Numbered from the stretch's first letter, positions 1-9,881 are shown. The stretch is 64,000 nucleotides of DNA from Fistularia commersonii (GCA_037954325.1 JBBMNZ010000004.1:1641363-1705362), one strand, 5' to 3'. Numbers and translations: made by a program. The notes: generated by a model from the sequence alone, not told the origin.

Positions 1-880
1 TTCACCTACAACTACTTTGCAGTCACTGATCTCTTTCAGGTTACCTCGTCTATACAAGATGTAGTCTACCTGTGTGCTCCTACCTCCCCTCTTATAAGTT
101 ACCCTATGTTCCTGTTTTTTTTTCTGGAAAAAGGTGTTCACTACAGCCATTTCCATCCTTTTTTGCAAAATTGACCGCCATCTGTCCCTCTGTGTTCCAA
201 ATCTGCCCATCACTTCACCCCCTCCATTGCCTTCACCTACATGTCCATTGAAGTCTGCACCAATGACCACGCTCTCATTTCTGGGAATATTCTGCATCAC
301 TTCATCTAACTCATTCCAGAACTTCTCCTTCTCTTCAGATTCACATCCCACCTGCGGGGCATAGCCACTACAACATTGAGCACCACACCTCCAATGTCCA
401 GTTTCAGACTCATAAGTCTATCTGACATTCTTTTCACCTCTAGGGCATTCCTAACAAACTCCTCCTTCAAGATAACTCCTACTCTATTTCTCTTGTCAGT
501 ATCATAATAGTACAACTTAAAGCCTGCTCCTAAGCTTCTAGCCTTACCACCTTTGCATTTGGTCTCCTGGACACACAGTATATCCACCTTCCTTCTCTGC
601 ATCATTTCGAGCAACTCTGAAACTTTTCCTGTCATAGTCCCAATATTCAAAGTCCCTCCTCTCAGTCCCAGAGTCTTGCCTTTCCTCCTCTCTGCTTCCG
701 AACACGCACTCCTCTACTTGTTCCTGTTCGACCCACAGTAGCCCAATTTCCATTACTACCCCGTAGGTCATCAGTACCAATGGCGGTCGTTGTTAACCCG
801 GTCCGCGACCGATGCGGTATGATATAGTTGACTCGCATGTTTGTTTGGCAAAAGTTTTACGCTGGATGCCCTTCCTGACG
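1..880 (-). mobile_element. RTE-type LINE, 5' endonuclease fragment (copy 1)
   Basis: Minus-strand remnant of an RTE-clade non-LTR retrotransposon, cut by the window edge. The open stretch at 306-650 encodes the start of an APE-type endonuclease, with the blocks NIGTMTGK and DILCVQETK. Frameshifts and stops (for example near 350 and 500) break the reading frame, so it is dead. The 5' end carries the string GTTGTTAACCCGG shared with the other RTE copies in the window, followed by a short tail also found next to the other J segments. Clade assignment is from remembered RTE/Rex3-like endonucleases. Confidence 0.8.
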
Positions 881-1152
881 CAACCCTCTGAATTTATCCA
901 GGCTTGGGACCGGCACAGGGAGACACTGCTCCGTGTCCCCCCAAGGCAGGCTTGGAGAGACACGGGCCAGTGCCGCCCTGAGGCTGCATTCTCAGAAAAT
1001 ACAATGTTGTAGGAAAAATATTTGACACTTTCCTTTGTTCAAACGACTGATGGAAAATGAAGATTGTGCATCTTTGAAATGTGGCACAAGTTTTCCTGCC
1101 TGCTAATGAAGTGTTTGTGTGAGAGTCAGAGAACCGTGTCTTTACACTCAGA

Positions 1153-1191
1153 GGTTTTTGTACGACGGCTCAATGAGTTTGTGTCACTGTG
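1153..1191 (+). other. J1 recombination signal sequence, 23-bp spacer
   Basis: Nonamer GGTTTTTGT (1153-1161), a spacer of exactly 23 bases and heptamer CACTGTG (1185-1191), read on the plus strand. This is the complement of ACAAAAACC/CACAGTG, both perfect consensus matches. The heptamer abuts the J coding end. Confidence 0.92.
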
Positions 1192-1229
1192 GTGGACGTT
1201 CAGCGGTGGAACCAGACTGGATGTGGGAG
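1192..1229 (+). pseudogene. Ig light-chain J segment J1 (orphan, altered motif)
   Basis: A J segment would supply the last beta strand of the V domain after RAG joining. Frame: one base, then W-T-F-S-G-G-T-R-L-D-V-G, ending one base into a codon before a good splice donor, GTGAGT, at 1230. The other three J segments read F-G-G-G here; J1 has Ser in place of the first Gly of the F-G-x-G motif (TTCAGC instead of TTCGGC). Its C exon has been deleted downstream. The RSS is perfect, so it could still rearrange, but no local constant exon is available to splice to. I rate it non-functional. Confidence 0.8.
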
Positions 1230-1440
1230 GTGAGTGAAGTCTTTGACTTTGTCGATGTTACTCTAGACTTTTTTTGGTTTTCAGTGAAAAGAGTTGGGTC
1301 TCCAGTGAGATCAGGTTGATTTGAGCTGAAGGACTGCTTGGACCTCCACACCTATTTCCCTTGGCTACTCTTTGCCCTCCTCTGTCCCATCACATGTTGA
1401 TTATTTCCTTTGTTTCAAGACAATAAACACCTCATCAAAA
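1230..1440 (+). other. J1 intron start fused to C 3' UTR (C exon deleted)
   Basis: Bases 1230 to about 1332 match the start of the J-C intron in the 40.8 kb and 58.7 kb units. From about 1333 (TGCTTGGACCTCC) the sequence matches the 3' untranslated region after the C stop codon. By comparison with the 58.7 kb unit, about 1.2 kb holding the defective J and the C exon are missing. The polyadenylation signal AATAAA survives at 1422-1427. Confidence 0.85.
1422..1427 (+). terminator. Polyadenylation signal of C-deleted unit 1
   Basis: AATAAA in the conserved context GACAATAAACACC, the same position as the signal after the intact C exons. It has no C exon upstream here. Confidence 0.7.
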
Positions 1441-2455
1441 CTTGTTGTCTCTCACTACGCCTGTTTCTGGAATTTTTGGCCTTGATTGACCAAAGACACA
1501 GGCAGAAGAGAGTCAAGAATGGAGGTAGTAGTTGTTTGGGGTTCTTCGTCGACAGAAGGTGACCTCCTGGCAACAGGGTGAGTCTGAGGCTGCTGCCTTG
1601 ATATTGGTCATGATTGCTGGCCATCAGGTAGAGGTGAGTGCAATCAGGTGAGGACAGGTGTGCAGCTTGAGCAAGGAGACAAAGAGCACACATAGTACAG
1701 AGTCATCATGGACCACAGGTGTGTACATGTCAAATTGGTATTTTAGTTTCTCCTCAGTCACAGTGACCCTGAAAATAGTTTGTACATTTCAGCAGATACT
1801 TTGGTCACAGGGTTTGAGGAGGTCAGTGTCACATTTGTTCAACCAGCAGAGAGGTGTTCAAGGATCCATGTCAGGACCACTATCTGCCACCTTCTGTCAC
1901 CCGTAGAATAAATGGTGTTCAGTCACCTCAGTAAAGAGGAACCCTTTGGGCAGATCTGCGTCATAGGACATCAGTGCCGGATGACTTTCGATGGCCTTTC
2001 TGCTCCACCTGCTTTAAGGGACTTCTCATAAACATCTTCCAGCTATCTCCTTCTGATAACACACTGCCTGACCAGAGAGTATTCTGAAGATCACTGTGTT
2101 TCTGATAGTTACAAACCCTTGCTGCTAGATGTACTCTCTCTTTCTTATCCTCCTTCAGGCCTGGTTCTCCACCTCCTTCTGTTCAATAGCCTCCATCTTC
2201 ACTAAAGAGTATCAAAGAAAGACATTGAGCGTCTTTATTGGACTTTTGTTGATGGGAGCTTTCTGATGTTTGATTTCTGACAAAAGGACATTTGTGGATG
2301 AATGTAATGAAATCATTTCATGAGGGAGTCTTGTTTTGCAAAGAGACAGATGTCACACAACTTGTGGTGAGCAGAGACCCGACACTGGTCCTCAGTGAAG
2401 TGTGTCAGTCTCTGCAGCAGCAGACACTTCACTTTCACATCAGTCTGACTGAGGG
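1440..2455. repeat. Conserved C-to-V spacer of the light-chain unit (copy 1)
   Basis: About 1 kb with no gene, repeated in full or part at 24385-25380, 32050-32700, 42290-43316 and 60165-61171. It is the DNA between the C polyadenylation site and the V RSS. It holds a perfect 15-base palindrome, ATGAAATCATTTCAT, at 2307-2321. Any enhancer of the unit could lie here, but I see no motif that proves one. Short open frames in it change between copies and look non-coding. Confidence 0.75.
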
Positions 2456-2483
2456 GGTTTTTGTACGACGCTTTTTCACTGTG
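2456..2483 (-). other. V-A1 recombination signal sequence, 12-bp spacer
   Basis: On the plus strand: GGTTTTTGT (2456-2464), 12-base spacer, CACTGTG (2477-2483). Both elements are perfect. It lies at the 3' end of the minus-strand V-A1 exon. Confidence 0.93.
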
Positions 2484-2966
2484 TGAACGTAGCCTGACTG
2501 TTGATGTAATGTTCACTCTGACAGTAATAAACTGCTGCATCTTCAGTCTGGACTCCTCTGATGGTCAGCGTGAAGTCAGAGTTTGATCCACTGCCTGAAA
2601 AACGATCTGGAATTCCTGATGCTCGACGAGTAGCCCAATAAATGAGGCGTTTAGGAACTTGTCCTTCTTTCTGTTGGTACCAGGCTAATCTCGGTCCATG
2701 GTTTTCAGAGTGCACATTCCAACTGGTCCTACAGGAGATGGAGACGGGGTCTCCTGGAGCAGAGCTCTTTGCTGCAGGCTGAGTCACCGTGAACTGACCT
2801 CTGGACTCTGAGGATACAGACACACAAAGTGAAAGAGACTCCACGGCTTTGCGGGCTTCAACTCACACATAGTGATGTTGAGAGAGGAGAGGAGGTGGAC
2901 TCTCTGGACTTTACCTGTGAAGCAGCAGCAGAGGAGAGTCCAGATGAGGACGGAGACCCGCATCAT
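2484..2966 (-). CDS. Ig light-chain V segment, family A, V-A1
   Basis: Two exons on the minus strand: leader 2966-2915 (52 nt) and V exon 2807-2484 (324 nt), with a 107-nt intron bounded by GTAAAG and CAG. The leader encodes a signal peptide, M-M-R-V-S-V-L-I-W-T-L-L, ending in phase 1. The V exon has the first Cys in S-I-S-C, the W-Y-Q-Q-K turn, D-R-F-S-G-S-G-S, and the second Cys in A-V-Y-Y-C, ending at the RSS as F-T. I prefer the ATG at 2966 to the in-frame ATG at 3011, because the TATA box at 3033-3039 puts the transcript start near 3005. The open frame is intact. Its CDR1 is the most divergent of the five, and it has R-L-I-Y where the others have L-L-I-Y. It follows J1 in opposite orientation, but that unit has no C exon. 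Confidence 0.92.
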
Positions 2967-3032
2967 ATTTGTGATGAGGAGGATTTGTGATGAAGGATGG
3001 CTGTCAGTCATCCAGGGTCCAAGTGTCAGGAC

Positions 3033-3078
3033 TATAAAGAGTCCCAGAGCACCGGAGCATGGAGCTGCTGATGCAAAG
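3033..3078 (-). promoter_or_regulatory. V-A1 promoter: TATA box and octamer-like site
   Basis: Minus-strand CTTTATA (complement of TATAAAG at 3033-3039) lies 67 bp upstream of the leader ATG. A 7/8 match to the Ig octamer, CTTTGCAT (complement of ATGCAAAG at 3071-3078), lies 31 bp further upstream. Order and spacing fit V promoters and recur in all five family-A genes. Confidence 0.75.
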
Positions 3079-3092
3079 TGTCTCTATGGAAA

Positions 3093-4119
3093 TCAACGCC
3101 CAATATTGCTTCTTAGCAAGAGCAGAATATATGTCATTGACCACCTTTGTGGCTGCTGTGATGGTACGATGTTTTTTCCTGAAACCCGATTGCAAATTTG
3201 AAAGAAGTTCACTAGAAAAACTTTTAGCTGATAACAAACAAGGGGTTCAATAATTTTTGATAAGACACACAAATTGGATATTGGTCTGTAGTTAGTTAAA
3301 ACTGCTGGGTCACCTCCCTTTAGTAAAGGAGTAACAAAAGCCGATTTCCAAATGGCTGGAATTTCACCACTTTGGGTGGAGAGATTGAAGAGGACTGTAA
3401 GGGGCTGTGCTCCAAAATCTGCTGCTATTTTCAGAAAATAAGATTCTATCATATCTGGACCAGAGGGTTTTTCTATAATCTAAAGTTTTGAGTGCTTTAT
3501 GCACTTGCTGCACGGTAAAAGGAATAAAATTGAAGGGATCCCAAGAAAACAATCGAGGATCTGTGCAGGAGTTTACAGAAGCTGCACCTTTTTGATCAAA
3601 CAAAGATCCGTACAAGATAAAATGTTTGTTAAAGCAATTTAAGATTTCAGCTTTTGCATGGACCGGGACCGAGTCCTTCAGAACAAATTTTGGAAGGGTC
3701 TGTGCAGACTTAATTACTGATAAAGACTTTATCATCTTCCAAAATTTGTATGGATTATTGAGATTGTCAGTTGTGACGGATAAGTAATATTCCGATTTGG
3801 CCTTTTTGATAAGAGAAGTGCATTTATTTCTTAGTTGGCTGAAAACAGTCCACTCGGCTGCAGCATCACTTCTCCTAGCTTTGGCCCATGCCAAGTTGCG
3901 CTGATGGATCATGTCTGACAACTCTGGAGAAAACCAGGGTTTTTCACATCCTTAAATTTCCTGATCAGAGCATGCTTGTTCACAATACTCATAAAAGTTT
4001 CCTTAAAGAAAGTCCAAGCAAGCTTGACATCTGGGAGCAGCTCCATCTGTTTCCAATTAACTAGGGACAAATCACGGTGAAATGCTTGTTCACTGAATTG
4101 TTTAAAGTTTCTCTTGTGG
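3093..4119 (-). mobile_element. L2-like LINE copy 1, reverse transcriptase N-terminal part
   Basis: Minus-strand coding remnant in pieces at 4181-3909, 3921-3364 and 3452-3093. It includes the block N-Y-R-P-I-S-N-L typical of LINE reverse transcriptases and the linker between endonuclease and RT. It lacks the catalytic boxes and the 3' end found in the copies at 44.5 kb and 61.9 kb, so its junction with the V-A1 promoter at 3092 is a deletion and not a normal insertion end. It is interrupted at 4119/4120 by a hAT element. The clade (L2/CR1 group) is my best judgement. Confidence 0.75.
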
Positions 4120-5172
4120 TAGTGGTGGGCTGTCAGGGCCTTCAAGGCGTTCTCTGCTGGCCTAAAGAATATCTGAATCACAAAAGTTTATAATATTTTC
4201 TCCATGAATACTTATGAAATAATTCCAACTGGTCTGTTCACTTCCTTCCATAGCTTTTCTCCTGGTTGTGCCACTTCCAGACATGCATTTTCATATAAAA
4301 GCATTTAACCAATCACATTTCAGCCATCATCTGTTGACAGGCAGGGTCAAAGTCAGAGGAGTCTGCCTGGGGGGTTGGGGGGGGGGGGGGGTGTTGATGA
4401 CGCAGTTGCTTCAACCAATCAGATTTTGAGTTGGGGACATCAAAGCCTTCTAGCAGGCCACAGCAACGTCAGCGTACTCACGCCCTCTGATTGGATAGTC
4501 AGAGATTACTAGCCAGCTGTGAACAGAAATATAGTTGTGTTTGTTTAATATAGTTTTTTTCAACCCACAATGGCTACAGGAGAAGAAACGGATTTATTTA
4601 CCAATATATTGTTCAAGCGATTTTTGTTTTGAAGGAAAGCTGGACATAATAAAGAAAGGTCGGGCAACTCCAAAGGTAACAAAACTGTCACAACCAGGAA
4701 AAGGATTTGTCCGACATTCTCAAGCCACAAACTACGACCGGTACCCCTGGCTCACAGGCTCCGAGGTTCACTGCAAATTGTATTGCTTGGAGCGTTTGGA
4801 GCCGAAGCGCACGGATAATCTGTACGACGGAATAATTGAACTCTTTTTGAGGAAAGAAAGGAGGATGGATTTTGTCTACAAATGAGCAGAATTTTTGGTG
4901 AGTAAAATGCTGCTATTTTCCTAAATAATACTGCAAGTTTATAAGGTTATTATTGGTGCTTTTTAGGTGCCGAGGCTGTTTGATATAAAGGCATTTATTG
5001 TGGCTACTGTTCGTTTTTGTGGCTCCCGCCATGCGACTCTCTTTATACCGCATTTCTGCATAATAAGATGTTTTTTTTTTTTTTTTTTTTATAGCCTTAA
5101 ACTAATTATGGGGGGTGGGTTGATTCGGAGCACTACTGAAGGCCTAGGTGTAAAATGCACGGCCCGCCACTG
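4120..5172 (+). mobile_element. hAT element copy 1 (TTF/ZMYM1-like exon), with 8-bp target duplication
   Basis: A 1,053-bp element bounded by the terminal inverted repeats TAGTGGTGGGCTGT (left) and GGCCCGCCACTG (right), and by the 8-bp target duplication TCTTGTGG at 4112-4119 and 5173-5180. Eight bases is the hAT hallmark. The plus-strand open frame at 4535-4885 (about 116 aa) contains Q-P-G-K-G-F-V-R-H and N-Y-D-R-Y-P-W-L-T-G, as in the N-terminal TTF-type zinc finger exon of ZMYM1-like hAT proteins, and is followed by GTGAGTA. No catalytic region is present, so it is non-autonomous. It also holds a 15-base G run (4377-4391) and a T run near 5070. Confidence 0.85.
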
Positions 5173-5770
5173 TCTTGTGGATAACGAGCGGATTACTTTT
5201 AGGGATTTAAGTGTCCCGGCAAGCAGCAACAGCGCAGTGATCACTCATATCATTGTAGAAAACTCCCAGAGCTGAGAATTTATGAAGAACATTTGTAAGG
5301 ATTAAATCAAGTCAAGTGGATTTATCAGGACTTCTAATATTTGGCCGAGTAGATAGATTGACCGATTGACTTAGATTATTTGAGTCACAGAAGCATTTAA
5401 ACTCATCCAAAACTGAGGTTAACCAGTCCCAATTGAAGTCCCCGGAGAGCAAGAGTTCGTTAGACTTAAGCCTAGATAAAAGATGTCTTAATGTTGACAA
5501 AGCTTCCTTTTTGGCAGAGGGAGGCCGATAGCAACCAACAACCGTTAAACACAGGGATTTTGCAATTTCTATATTTAAAGCCTAAAACTCCAATTGCTAA
5601 CAGATGGATTCAGATAGAAGAACTGCAACAACAAATCTTGAATTCACATAAATTACACCTCCACCTTTCTTGGGCCTGTCAGAAGGAAACATATCATACC
5701 CAGGAATGTTAATGCTCTCATTTGGGGAAGAATTAGAAAGCCACGTTTCAGAGATGATCACAATATCAGC
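5173..5770 (-). mobile_element. L2-like LINE copy 1, endonuclease end
   Basis: Continuation of the LINE split by the hAT element. The minus-strand frame 5500-5312 carries G-D-F-N-W-D-W, the GDFN box of APE-type endonucleases. Toward 5770 the frame decays with stops, and the 5' end is not clear. Confidence 0.7.
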
Positions 5771-6780
5771 ACAATATCAGCTCCTCAGTCACAGTCCACC
5801 GTAAAATAGAATATGCAAACATAGATATAGATACCAAGGAACAAGATGGTGTATAACATGAACAACAGACAAACAAAATCTTAACATATGAGAAGAAAAA
5901 AGAAAGTCCTTGTGCAGAGAATGGTGATAGAAACAGCAGGTGTACAGTAGGGATGAGGATCCTGAAAGCGACATGATGAGCAAGGTGTCCTGGAGAATGT
6001 GTAGATATCAATATTGCATGGATAACAGTGCTAAGTAGAGCTGGAGGTAGTACTCATGGAGGTCGTGAGCCGGTGCAACAAAGAGTGTTTTGAGATGTTT
6101 GTGAGCAGCATCTGCACTGAGCTTTATGTGCTTGTTGCATTGAACAGTCTGACAGCCGATGGGATGAAGGACCTGCAGTGGCGTTCCTTCTTGCAGCCAG
6201 GATGCAACAGTCTTTGGTTGAAGGAGCTGCTTAGATCCCTGCAGGGTCATGCAGAGGCTGAGAGGAGGCTGTTGTCAGTCCTCCCACTCTTAGACTTATT
6301 GGAAAGAGTTCCCTCTTGACAGTCGCCGCTAAAATGGTTCAGTGCTGAACATGTGCAGAGGTGTATCCCAGGGTTCCCTCTATAAATTCACAGAACCAAG
6401 TCCAAAAGCTCCCAATTTTACCCTTGTATGCTGATGACACTGTCATTTCCTGCTGTGTCTCCCCTTTAGACAGGGTGGTATATTTTGGAAATCTGCTCCA
6501 ATGTTCATATTATCTATTGATCTTGTCATTGTTCCCAATAGTGTGATGGATCACTGTTTCATTAGAACTGCTCCACACGTGTCTTGGACGTAGAATCAAA
6601 GTCAGTATGTTTCCAATGTCATATTTAAATTGTGATTGTTTCATGTTGTTTGTGTTTGTCTTCCTTTGCTTTCCCTTGTGATTCATCAGTCCTGCTCAGT
6701 CCAACCCTGTTCCTCATGTCTTGACCAATCAGCTCCCTGCCTGCTCACCTGTCTCTTGTTGTATCCCGTCAGTGTCGTAT
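5771..6780. repeat. No gene; interspersed repeat DNA
   Basis: About 1 kb without a supportable gene. Bases 6050-6300 resemble an interspersed fish repeat I cannot name. At 6424-6450 the plus strand reads L-Y-A-D-D-T-V-I-S, a lone reverse-transcriptase box C left from a LINE. Confidence 0.4.
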
Positions 6781-7004
6781 CTTTGCGACTTTTGTCCCAG
6801 AGGACTTGTTGTTTAAACACCAGGAAAGTCTCTGGCTTGAGAATCAGGTATTTTCTTTCATTTCATGGTTGGACTCTGAAGGAGGCTCACTGAACTCTTC
6901 TCATGTGTAGAGAAGAAATAATTTGAATTTATTTCTATAAATAACTTGAATGCTACAATCCAGAATGTTGTTGCGGCTGCATCAGTTCCTCTTTAGCTGA
7001 GGGA

Positions 7005-7032
7005 GGTTTTTGTACGACGTTGTATCACTGTG
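7005..7032 (-). other. V-B1 recombination signal sequence, 12-bp spacer
   Basis: GGTTTTTGT (7005-7013), 12-base spacer, CACTGTG (7026-7032) on the plus strand. Both are perfect matches. Confidence 0.9.
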
Positions 7033-7329
7033 TGAACGGTAAGCTGTAGTCCTGCTGACAATAATAAACTCCTGCATCTTCATTCTGGACTCTGCTGATG
7101 GTCAGAGTGAAGTCAGTCCCAGACTGACTCCCACTAAAACGATCAGACACTCCAGAGAAACGGCTCGTTGCATAATAGATAAGAAGCTTTGGAGCTTCTC
7201 CAGGTTTCTGAAGGTACCAGTGAATATCATTGCTAACTCCTGTACTTGCTTTACATCTCATGGAGACGGTCTCTCCTGGAGCAGCAGACGGAGGTCCAGA
7301 CTGAGTCAGGATAACCTCCCCGGATGAAC
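7033..7329 (-). pseudogene. Ig light-chain V segment, family B, V-B1 (leader lost)
   Basis: An intact 297-nt V exon on the minus strand with an acceptor at 7330-7332. It encodes the first Cys in M-R-C-K-A-S, W-Y-L-Q-K-P-G, D-R-F-S-G-S-Q-S-G-T, and the second Cys in V-Y-Y-C-Q-Q. It differs from family A in a much shorter CDR1 and in a CDR3 beginning Q-Q-D-Y-S. The leader exon and promoter are absent: about 10 bases beyond the acceptor the sequence becomes LTR of the adjacent Ty3-like element. The V exon and RSS look usable, but without a leader or promoter it cannot be expressed normally, so I call it a pseudogene. It could still act as a recombination substrate or conversion donor. Confidence 0.85.
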
Positions 7330-7340
7330 CTGCAAAACAA

Positions 7341-8152
7341 GAAGCTCTTATTTTACTGAAGAGCAGGGCACAGGTGATGATAGCAATTCATACCAACAGA
7401 CATGAGCCCGCCTACAGAGTGTCTGCGCATGTGCAGATCGCAAGTAAACATATATGGTTATTTGTTGAAGTGGTGGGAATCGAGCTGGAGTAAGACGATT
7501 CACGACGAGATGGATCAATTTAGAGATGCGTTTATTGAGCAAAGTTCCTTCAAAAATCCCTGATACAAAATCATCTAATACAGGAGCCCGACCTCGTGCT
7601 GTTTTCCTTGCGCCTGAAGTAAACGGGTCTTATGCTTGGAACACCCAGCAAGAAGCACCCTTCTTTCCCTGCCCGGGTGTTACATACAGTCGTTACATGA
7701 ATATTCATAAGAGGCGTGACAGGGTCTTCCAGGTGTGCAGTTGTTTTCCACCCGTACGTCTTTCCCCTTTGCCCCAGTTCCTTCTCCAACCTTCTCCTCT
7801 ATCTCGCACATCCCGTCCGTCTCACACTGACGTCTGAAAAGAGAAGAAAACAACCTGGCCTCCCCAGCAGCTGTGACCTGAGAGAAGGCCTTTTCACCTA
7901 CAACTGCGAGCTGTTAGTGCCAAACTACGTCTGGCTCGGTCTCTGTTCGGGCACCGACCTCTCACGTTGTTTGTCCGGGCTGCCGTTTGATTGGATTATA
8001 TGTTGAGCAAAGCAAATGTAATGTCTACCTCATAAGCAAAGCAAATATATTGACTTCTTCATGAGCCAAGCAAATGTAATGTCTATTTTATGAGCAAAAG
8101 CAAGTATATTGATTTCCACATTATTCAAAATTACTGTGTCCACAGTCAATAT
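7341..8152 (-). mobile_element. 3' LTR of a Ty3/gypsy-like element, truncated and interrupted
   Basis: Bases 7341-7467 and about 8115-8152 together match the 5' LTR at 9681-9881, for example GAAGAGCAGGGCACAGGTGA at 7361 and 9739. The outer end (TGTTGTATG and about 45 following bases) is missing next to V-B1. About 650 bp of unrelated sequence (7468-8114) split the LTR. I do not recognise that insert. Confidence 0.65.
7995..8112. repeat. Four imperfect ~30-bp tandem repeats
   Basis: Four copies, alternating AGCAAAGCAAATGTAATGTC and AGCAAAGCAAATATATTGAC, inside the insert that splits the LTR. The period is about 30 bp, and adjacent copies alternate between two sequence types. Confidence 0.7.
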
Positions 8153-8553
8153 TCTACATCCCCTTTCCTTAGTTGGAACTTCTAACCCTGAACACAGTTT
8201 CAACATCTTAATAGTAATACAGTGTTAAACTTATTCCATACTTGTGTGACTGCAGCATGAAATATGACATATCCAAACAATGAAAAAAAGTGTGCAAATA
8301 ACTGTGATAACCATTCAAAACTCATCATGTAACCTAGTCAGACATTAACAAAAGACCCTCTTAGCAGTATAGATCTTTGTACTCGGGGTTTGGTTTACTG
8401 ATGCGTCCTGAGCGCGTTCTATAAACATCCACCTTTACAGACGGTTCAGAAGCAGAGGCTACATCCACCGGGCACTCAGAGTCCGCATGCTGTTCTGCAT
8501 AGCCATCTTACTACCACCGTATGCCACGAGGTTGGTGGGTTTACTGCATGGCA

Positions 8554-9627
8554 TTATTTGTTCCTTTTTATCTTTTCAAAAGTCTTTACTGAGAGAACAT
8601 TGCATTTAGCACCAGTGTCCACCTTCATTTCAACCAGATTGCCATTAATCTGTAAAGTGGTTTGAGTTTCTTCCCTCTCCAGCGTCTGTGCATCATCTGA
8701 ATCTATGCTGTCCAATGTCCAATTTACATTGTAAGTATCACCATCACTGTCCTCTTTGTGGTCCATGTCCACCTGGTGGACTGCCTTCTTTTGTCTATGC
8801 CTCTCAAACTGAGGTCTGGATTTACAGCACTTTCTAAAGTGGTTCATCTTCTTGCATGCATTACACTGCTGGCCAAAAGCTGGGCATTTACTTCGTTTCG
8901 CAATATGACTACCACCGCAGTTGTTACAGTTGGAGATGTGCTGAGAAGCAACTGATTTAGCATTAAACCTTGCCTTGTCACATTCTCTTTTCTTATATTT
9001 GTTTTGCACAGCATCCACGTTTGTAACTGTGCTACTTGGGGTCATTGGCATCATGTTGTGCTCCTCTGTCACTTCGTATGTTTGACACACAGAATTTTTT
9101 TTGGCTAAAGTTAAGCCACTGTCACACAAAAGACTTTTCCTGAGATGGTCGTCCTCGTTCAGCTCCCCAAAGTTGCAGCTCTTAGCTTTAATTATCAAAT
9201 CACTTACGTAAGATTCAATAGTCTCACCAGCCTTTTAGTTGTGCGTGTTAAACTTGTGCCGTTCCATTGTCACATTTGTCTGTGGATTGCACATTTCTCT
9301 GAACTTTCTTTTGAGGCATTCAGGATCCTCCTTCGACTCTGCGGGAACGAGAACATGTCCATCGTCGGCGGCACCTTCACGCACCTCCGCCGCGTAAACG
9401 AAAGACCTTTCCCGCTCGACGGCTTCGGGTCCGGCTAGGTTCAAGAGAATGTAGGCTCGAGTCCGCGCTGGCTTGTCCGAGTGCGCTGCAGCGATAAAAA
9501 TGTCATATTCCTGCTCGAATATGTACCAGTTTTCTGCCAAGTTGCCTTCAAACATTAGTGGGTCGGGTCGCCTGGAAAAAATGTAGCGTGGTAGCACGAT
9601 GGTCCCGCTCAATAAGAAACAAGCCAC
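8554..9627 (-). mobile_element. Ty3/gypsy-like gag and protease remnant
   Basis: The minus-strand frame 9627-9235 encodes a capsid-like stretch (F-E-Q-E-Y-D-I-F-I-A-A). The frame 9198-8554 has two zinc-knuckle-like motifs (C-N-N-C-x4-H and C-N-A-C-K-K-x2-H-F-x3-C) and then the protease active site D-T-G-A near 8620. A frameshift or stop near 9230 separates the two. Reverse transcriptase and integrase are missing, and the frame ends soon after the protease starts. The internal region runs from the primer-binding-like TGGTGTCAGAAG (minus, ending at 9680) toward the 3' LTR at 8152. Confidence 0.75.
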
Positions 9628-9680
9628 TTACAACAAACAGGTTTCCTGTGAAAAATGTGCGTCCGTAACTTCTGACACCA

Positions 9681-9881
9681 TGTTGTATGTTGCATAAAAG
9701 AGGACCGGATGTATTAGAGTAGCACTTAGTTATTTTACTGAAGAGCAGGGCACAGGTGATGATAGCAATTCGTACCAATAGACATGAGCCTGCCTACAGA
9801 GAGGCTGCGCATGTGCAGATTGCAAGTAAACATATATGGTTAATTGTTCAATATTACTGTGTCCACAGTCAATATTCTACA
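9681..9881 (-). mobile_element. 5' LTR of the Ty3/gypsy-like element
   Basis: A 201-bp LTR with TG...CA ends on the minus strand (TGTAGAATATTG ... CATACAACA). It is directly followed inward by TGGTGTCAGAAGTTACGG, which has the position and form of a primer binding site. It matches the broken 3' LTR at 7341-8152. Confidence 0.8.

Larger units (their letters stand above)
6780..7340. repeat. Segmental duplicate around V-B1 (partner 10612-11195)
   Basis: The sequence from about 6780 through the V exon matches 10612-11195, including flank 3' of the V. Similarity stops just after the V splice acceptor (CTTGTTTTGCAG on the minus strand). Beyond it this copy has LTR sequence and the other copy has the leader intron. 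Confidence 0.75.

Noticed and set aside
2313..2540. Minus-strand open frame overlapping the V-A1 RSS, with counterparts at 25259, 32579, 43195 and 61050
   Set aside because: It is the out-of-frame read-through of V 3' flank and RSS; its conservation follows from the RSS and spacer DNA.
2964..3011. Upstream in-frame ATG of the V-A1 leader, and its equals in the other family-A genes
   Set aside because: It lies at or before the transcript start expected from the TATA box at 3033-3039, and the internal ATG gives a normal 17-residue signal peptide of the same exon length as V-B2.
4820..4835. CTGTACGACGG, resembling part of the RSS hexamer context
   Set aside because: No nonamer or heptamer at the right spacing; it is coding sequence of the hAT exon and is present in both hAT copies.
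5009..5034. About 26 bases similar (three mismatches) to the outer end of the retroviral LTR at 50211
   Set aside because: No LTR structure around it, and the match ends at once; probably chance or a short common motif.
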